From positions 1 to 64,000 of the forward strand of contig BJOX01000004.1 of the NCBI GenBank assembly GCA_009731375.1: a stretch of DNA of 64,000 nt, given 5' to 3'. Every line of letters begins with the position of its first letter. The first letter of the stretch is position 1. The stretch comes from Paulinella micropora (Eukaryota > Cercozoa > Imbricatea > Euglyphida). This document shows positions 32,481-64,000 of this stretch, piece by piece. A program made the translations under genes and the position numbers. The notes under the pieces were generated by a model that saw only the letters and a list, made by a program, of their open reading frames with translations, did not search any database and was not told the DNA's origin.

Positions 32481-33060
32481 AGAAATTAATATTAATATTT
32501 TTATGTATGAATCGCTGCAGGGTTGAAGGGTTTACATTATTCAAACACGCTGTTTAGGGTCGAGACTGATATATGTCATGCCACGACAGCGACTATAGGC
32601 TACAAAGGAGTAATATGGTGATAGATATGTAAATACAGTATTAGAGGTGAGAGATGGAGAAATGTGCGCTGCAGGACTGGAGGTTGGAGATGGAGAGATG
32701 GGCTGGAAAGGGCTAGGTAGCTGCGGCACTGGTCGAGGTGGCAGGTGAAGGCGGCAGGGAGGTCAGCGGGCGCTGCAACGGGACAGGCCACCCCGTGCGG
32801 CCTCGTCATGCGCTTGCGTACATTGTGGTCGACGACGAGTGATGTGCATTGTAAAAGCGGTCGGCGCGTCGGACAAAAACAATAATACACTAGAATGAAA
32901 CAAGATAGATTTTTCCAACGACCTTGAGCGCTGGGATAGGATAAGGGATAGGGGAGGAGAGACACGGCTACTGAGAGAGAGAGAGAGAAGAGCGATCCAG
33001 GGAACAGGCAAGAGAACACCTAAGCGAGCACAGGCACGATAAGATGTTCCTACTTCTCGA
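32481..33060 (-). other. Possible TE fragment
   Basis: Moderately GC-rich. The minus strand has an open frame including HLDQCRSYLALSSPS that is not identified. The end at about 33,065-33,100 (ACTTCAAGTGCTTCGTTCTCAGCC) is shared with 39,320-39,345, which marks a dispersed repeat. Confidence 0.35.
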
Positions 33061-33103
33061 GTGCAATCAGCAATAACTTCAAGTGCTTCGTTCTCAGCCA
33101 ATT

Positions 33104-33270
33104 GCATGCATGCATGCATGCCATACCATACCATACCATACCATGCATACATACATACATACATACATACATACATTGAATACATACATACATACATACA
33201 TACATACATACATACATTACATACATATATACAAACATACATACATACATACATACATACATACATACAC
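33104..33270. repeat. ATGC, CATAC and (CATA)n arrays
   Basis: GCAT and ACCAT words followed by CATA repeats, downstream of the PB1 gene. Confidence 0.9.
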
Positions 33271-33496
33271 AGAGATTACATGACGTAACAAATGTAGATT
33301 TATACGTACATACATTCATACATTAAACAAATGAAATCATACCTAAATGCAGTGAACGGAGGTACAGAGATACGAACACATATACATTATTCATGTATTA
33401 TGTGCAGAACCCATAGATAAAATGGACAGACAGATACATGAAAGATTGATATATAGATAGATAGATAGAGAGATAGAGAGATAGATACAGACAGTC

Positions 33497-33552
<56 letters not shown>

Positions 33553-33564
33553 GTATTACGGGTA

Positions 33565-33684
33565 TCAGTCGGAGTTGGACCCCGAGGAGCTGTCTCCAGA
33601 CGCACCTGCAAGTAAGTAAGTAAACAAGTAAGTAGAAAGTAAGCAAGTAAGCAAGTAAGAAAGCAAGCAAGCAAGCAAACAAGC

Positions 33685-33719
<35 letters not shown>

Positions 33720-34523
33720 CAAGCAAGTAAGCAAGCAAGCAAGTAAGTAAGTAAGTAAGTAAGCAGGTAAGTAAGCAGGTAAGTAAGCAGGTAAGTAAGC
33801 AGGTAAGTAAGCAGGTAAGCAAGTTTAGTTAGTAAGTGCAGTCTTTACATGTGTATGTGTATTTTTATTACGTATACTTGTACGTGTATGTGTATGTGTA
33901 TTTGTATGTGTTGTATGTATGTATATATGTATGTATGTATGTATGTGTGTATGTATGTATGTATGTATGTATGCATGTATGCATGTTTTGTTGATGTATG
34001 TACCCATGATGCTATTGTTGGAGCTCTGTTCGGACCCTGCCTTGCTGCCCGAACTATTACTAGGCGAACTATCACCCTGTCACACCAGTCGTACGTGTAT
34101 GTGATGTGTATGTGTATTACGTGTACGTGTATGTGTATGTGTATGTGTTGTATGTATGTATGTATGTATGTATCTTGTACGTATGTGTGCATGCACGTCT
34201 GCATGTGTGTCTGAATATATATGCACTTACATACATACATACAAACATACATACATACATACATACATACATAACATACATAACATACATAACATACATT
34301 ACATATATTGCATACATACATACATACATACATACATACATCACATATATTACATACATTACATACATTGCATACATTGCATACATTGCATACCTTGCAT
34401 ACCTTGCATACATTGCATACATACATACATACATACATACATAGATACATACATACATTACATACATTACATTACATACATTACATACATACATACATAC
34501 ATACATTACATACATTACATACA

Positions 34524-34554
<31 letters not shown>

Positions 34555-34591
34555 CATACATACATGCATACATACATACACATTACATATA

Positions 34592-34622
<31 letters not shown>

Positions 34623-34999
34623 CATACATACATACATACATACCATGAACAAAAATAAATACATGTACATGTACATGCATATATATGTATATGTATGCCA
34701 GGGGGTAGTTCGTCGAGCAACAGTCTGAGCTTGTTTATGTATGTATGTATGTATGTAATGTATGCATGCATGCATGCATGTATGCATGCACGTGTATGGT
34801 GTATGTATGTATATATGTATGTATGTAGTTAGACTTTTGTCTATGCATATGAAATGTACATGGTAACAAAAACATAACTGCCTCACTCTAATTTGCCTTG
34901 GCTGCACAGCTGTAAATCAAGCTTGCATACAAGCAAAACGTGAAGACACACGCATGTGATTGCATAGATAGATGGATTATCTATCTATCTATCTATCTA

Positions 35000-35048
<49 letters not shown>

Positions 35049-35164
35049 AATCTGTCAATCTGTCAATCTATCAATCTATCTATACTCTATCTATCTATCC
35101 ATCTATCTATCTATCTATCTATCTATTTATCTACCTCTCTATCTATCTATCTATTTATCTACCT

Positions 35165-35213
<49 letters not shown>

Positions 35214-36300
35214 TTATCTATCTACCTACCTACCTATCTACCTATCTATCTATCTATCCATCTATCTACCTATCTATCTATCTATCTGTCTATCTATCTA
35301 TCTATCTATCTATCTGTCTGTCTGTCTGTCTGTCTGTATGTCTATCTGCGTCTATCTGCATACAGACCTCTTCGCTGCCCACGGGTGAGGGCGGCGGGGC
35401 CGACTGCCCGACCTCGGCTATCTGCGCGTGTTGTTTGATCATGGCCTCGTCCACGCGCTTTTCTCTCCATTGTTTTCTCTGCAGCATGCGCTGTCCTCGC
35501 TTCACCTCTGCGCCGTCGCCTGAGCTGGCAGACGTTTCGAACGAGGACGAGTGGATGTGCGACCAGCGGCTGTGCGTGCTGCCGCTGGAGCTATTGACGC
35601 TGTTGGAAGCGCCCGACGAGTGCGTGTGTGAGGAGCGGCCGTTAGAGGAGTTGGTGCGGCTGCTGTGCGTGCTGCTGTTGGAGCTGTTGCTGTGCTCCTG
35701 GGAAGATGCGCCCCCTTGCCCTTCCCTCTTGGCGCCTTGCCCTTCCCTCTTAGTTCCTTGTGCATCTCTCTTTTTCCGGTCGTAAGGTTCTCCTTTCAGA
35801 CATATGTACAACTTTAAAACCTTGTTTTCCAGCTCGGCCAGTTCAAACGCATCTCGTAATTCCTGGTCAAGCGCTACTACTACCATGTCTCCTTCATCGT
35901 CTTCGTACAAGAGTGAAAACTGCCCTGGCAAACGTCCAAAACAGCTCTTCACAAGCCGCACGGCCTCACTGATGGTTTGGAACTTCATTTTTAGTCTTCG
36001 TGTGTCACCTTTGTAATGCAGTTTCAATGGGGTGGTGACAGCAGGCGGCTCATCCTGCTGGGATCTACCCCAGAGGGATTGGTTGTAACAATTGATATCC
36101 GACAGACTCCTTCGCCGACCTCGTCCAATACGAAAGGAGTCCCCTGCGTGTTGAGAATGACGATGGGAAGTCTGGGGTTGATCTGTTTTGCCAATGTTTT
36201 CGGGTTTGTTGTTGATGTCCTTCTGCATTTTGTGCTGCTTGGTCTTGGGGTGGAAATTGTTTTGGGAAGCCGCTTTTTTCGGCTTTTCTTCTGCCTCCAT
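33565..36300 (-). CDS. PB1-domain protein with Ser-rich tail
   Basis: Complete three-exon model: 36300-35368 (311 codons from ATG), 34076-34004 and 33605-33565 ending in TGA, about 348 residues; junction phases 0 and 1 fit exactly. Residues 91-170 form a PB1 domain: basic first strand ([16 protein letters not shown]), helix [12 protein letters not shown], and an OPCA acidic loop ([21 protein letters not shown], given here as motif span 132-152), then LKLYICLKG. Having both the lysine face and the acidic loop points to a type I/II PB1 able to form head-to-tail oligomers, as in p62, MEKK or Par6-type adaptors. The region after it is Ser/Asn-rich with a repeated KREGQG and ends [10 protein letters not shown]. 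No kinase, ZZ or UBA domain is seen, so the partner is unknown. Introns are CATA/TATC/AAGT arrays. Confidence 0.85.
33609..33833. repeat. AAGT/AAGC tetranucleotide array in PB1 gene intron
   Basis: Imperfect AAGT, AAGC and AGGT units adjoining the acceptor of the last exon (CTTACTTGCAG on the minus strand). Confidence 0.9.
34100..35362. repeat. TATG/CATA and (TATC)n arrays in PB1 gene intron 1
   Basis: About 1.25 kb made of tetranucleotide arrays with a unique island at 34,820-34,970. Confidence 0.9.
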
Positions 36301-36877
36301 TGAAGACAGGTCTAGACGTCACGCATATGCAAAAGTTGCAAAGAGCAGGGTGAGGCTGCTCGGTTTCCACACTTGAGTTGATCAAACTCCTTACTAAAGC
36401 AACCCAGAGATAGCAATAGTACTGTCTGCCCAATGGATTACCAAAGTCATTGAGCAAGGAAGGAAACCTCTATTGATTGCCAAGCGCGCACCACCCAGAA
36501 ATTTTCATAAGGACCCTTAGCATTGTGTACAGCATTGAGCAAGGAAATTGAGCAAGGAAAGGAAGCAGCCAACTGATTCCGAACTGGCCTGCGGTGCCGC
36601 TAGATGCAAAATGTCCAGGCACCTGAAAAATGGCACCACGCTGTGCACCGGGATAGCGAATTGAATTTTAAAATTTTTCTTTATTTCTGCCAAGTCCGCT
36701 AAGGGGACTAACATATTACATGTTTCTGTGCGCGTTTCCTCGTGTGCACATCGCACATTGGACACAAATCCTTACCTGAGGCCTTCTTTTTATCTTGTAT
36801 GCTTCTTTTCCCTGTATTTTGTTGCCCTTGACAGGGCTTCGAGCAGCACCCTGGCGCTCTCCCTTTGACATTGAGAG
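36301..36877. promoter_or_regulatory. Divergent intergenic region between PB1 gene and FAM21
   Basis: 577 bp separate the start codons of the minus-strand PB1 gene and the plus-strand FAM21 gene. It lacks the large microsatellites that fill the flanking introns, which suits a shared promoter. No TATA box or other element can be named. An 82-codon minus frame (36,517-36,765) has no recognisable motif. Confidence 0.5.
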
Positions 36878-63797
<26,920 letters not shown>

Positions 63798-64000
63798 GTA
63801 CCCAGGTGGATAGATAGGTAGGCAGGAATAATTATCTTTCCCCCTCCCCTGGCCTCATCANNNNNNNNNNNNNNNNNNNNNNNNNNNNNNNNNNNNNNNN
63901 NNNNNNNNNNNNNNNNNNNNNNNNNNNNNNNNNNNNNNNNNNNNNNNNNNNNNNNNNNNNNNNNNNNNNNNNNNNNNNNNNNNNNNNNNNNNNNNNNNNN

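Overview
This is a draft eukaryotic nuclear scaffold from a very microsatellite-rich genome. The evidence is GT-AG introns with reading-phase-consistent exons, AATAAA-type 3' signals, TTAGGG-type telomeric repeats (11 units on one strand at 22,725-22,790), non-LTR retrotransposon remnants, a tRNA-derived SINE and foldback MITE-like elements. The protein content (WASH-complex FAM21, a PB1 protein, class I methyltransferases with a zinc knuckle, SET-like and MYND-like pieces) suits a unicellular eukaryote or alga. The species cannot be fixed from sequence alone. About twenty N gaps sit mostly in or beside homopolymer and microsatellite runs. Several are exactly 10 N next to poly-C, so array lengths are unreliable.

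Layout. 1-2,365: retrotransposon debris on the minus strand (a reverse-transcriptase fragment, LINE 3' ends, a SINE fragment) separated by (TAA)n arrays, plus a 107-bp inverted-repeat element. 2,387-10,819, plus strand: three genes (A, B, C) of lysine/acidic-rich proteins whose introns are CATACCCC minisatellites and CT tracts; gene C carries a zinc knuckle and a methyltransferase domain. 10,820-13,820: minisatellites and decayed repeats. 13,821-about 18,180, minus strand: gene D, about twelve exons, unrecognised. 18,427-22,220, plus strand: gene E (coiled coil) and locus F, a broken paralogue of gene C followed by SET-like remnants. 22,220-25,420: interstitial telomere repeats, isolated candidate exons and a MYND-like gene (G). 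25,825-33,560: a 362-bp satellite, TE fragments and apparently gene-poor DNA. 33,565-36,300, minus strand: a complete PB1-domain gene. 36,878-63,797, plus strand, running off the window: a 27-kb FAM21/WASHC2 gene of about forty exons.

How it fits together. FAM21 links the WASH Arp2/3-activating complex to retromer on endosomes. Here its head domain is split into small exons, and its tail is a long series of acidic Leu-Phe modules, many on symmetric 30-100 bp exons. The PB1 gene is divergently arranged 577 bp upstream, so the two may share a promoter. Genes C and F share the order zinc knuckle, methyltransferase, acidic tail. The chromatin-methylation theme is an inference.

The most unusual signal is that exon edges are caught up in repeat expansion. 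At many junctions the splice site plus the first or last 15-45 bases of an exon is tandemly amplified with the adjoining intron repeat, giving rows of decoy or alternative exons. In FAM21 and gene C some copies are whole, in-frame exons, which suggests a route by which tandem protein motifs grow. A second theme is that several unrelated retroelement families end in (TTA)n or (ATCT)n tails, which plausibly seed the microsatellites that fill the introns.
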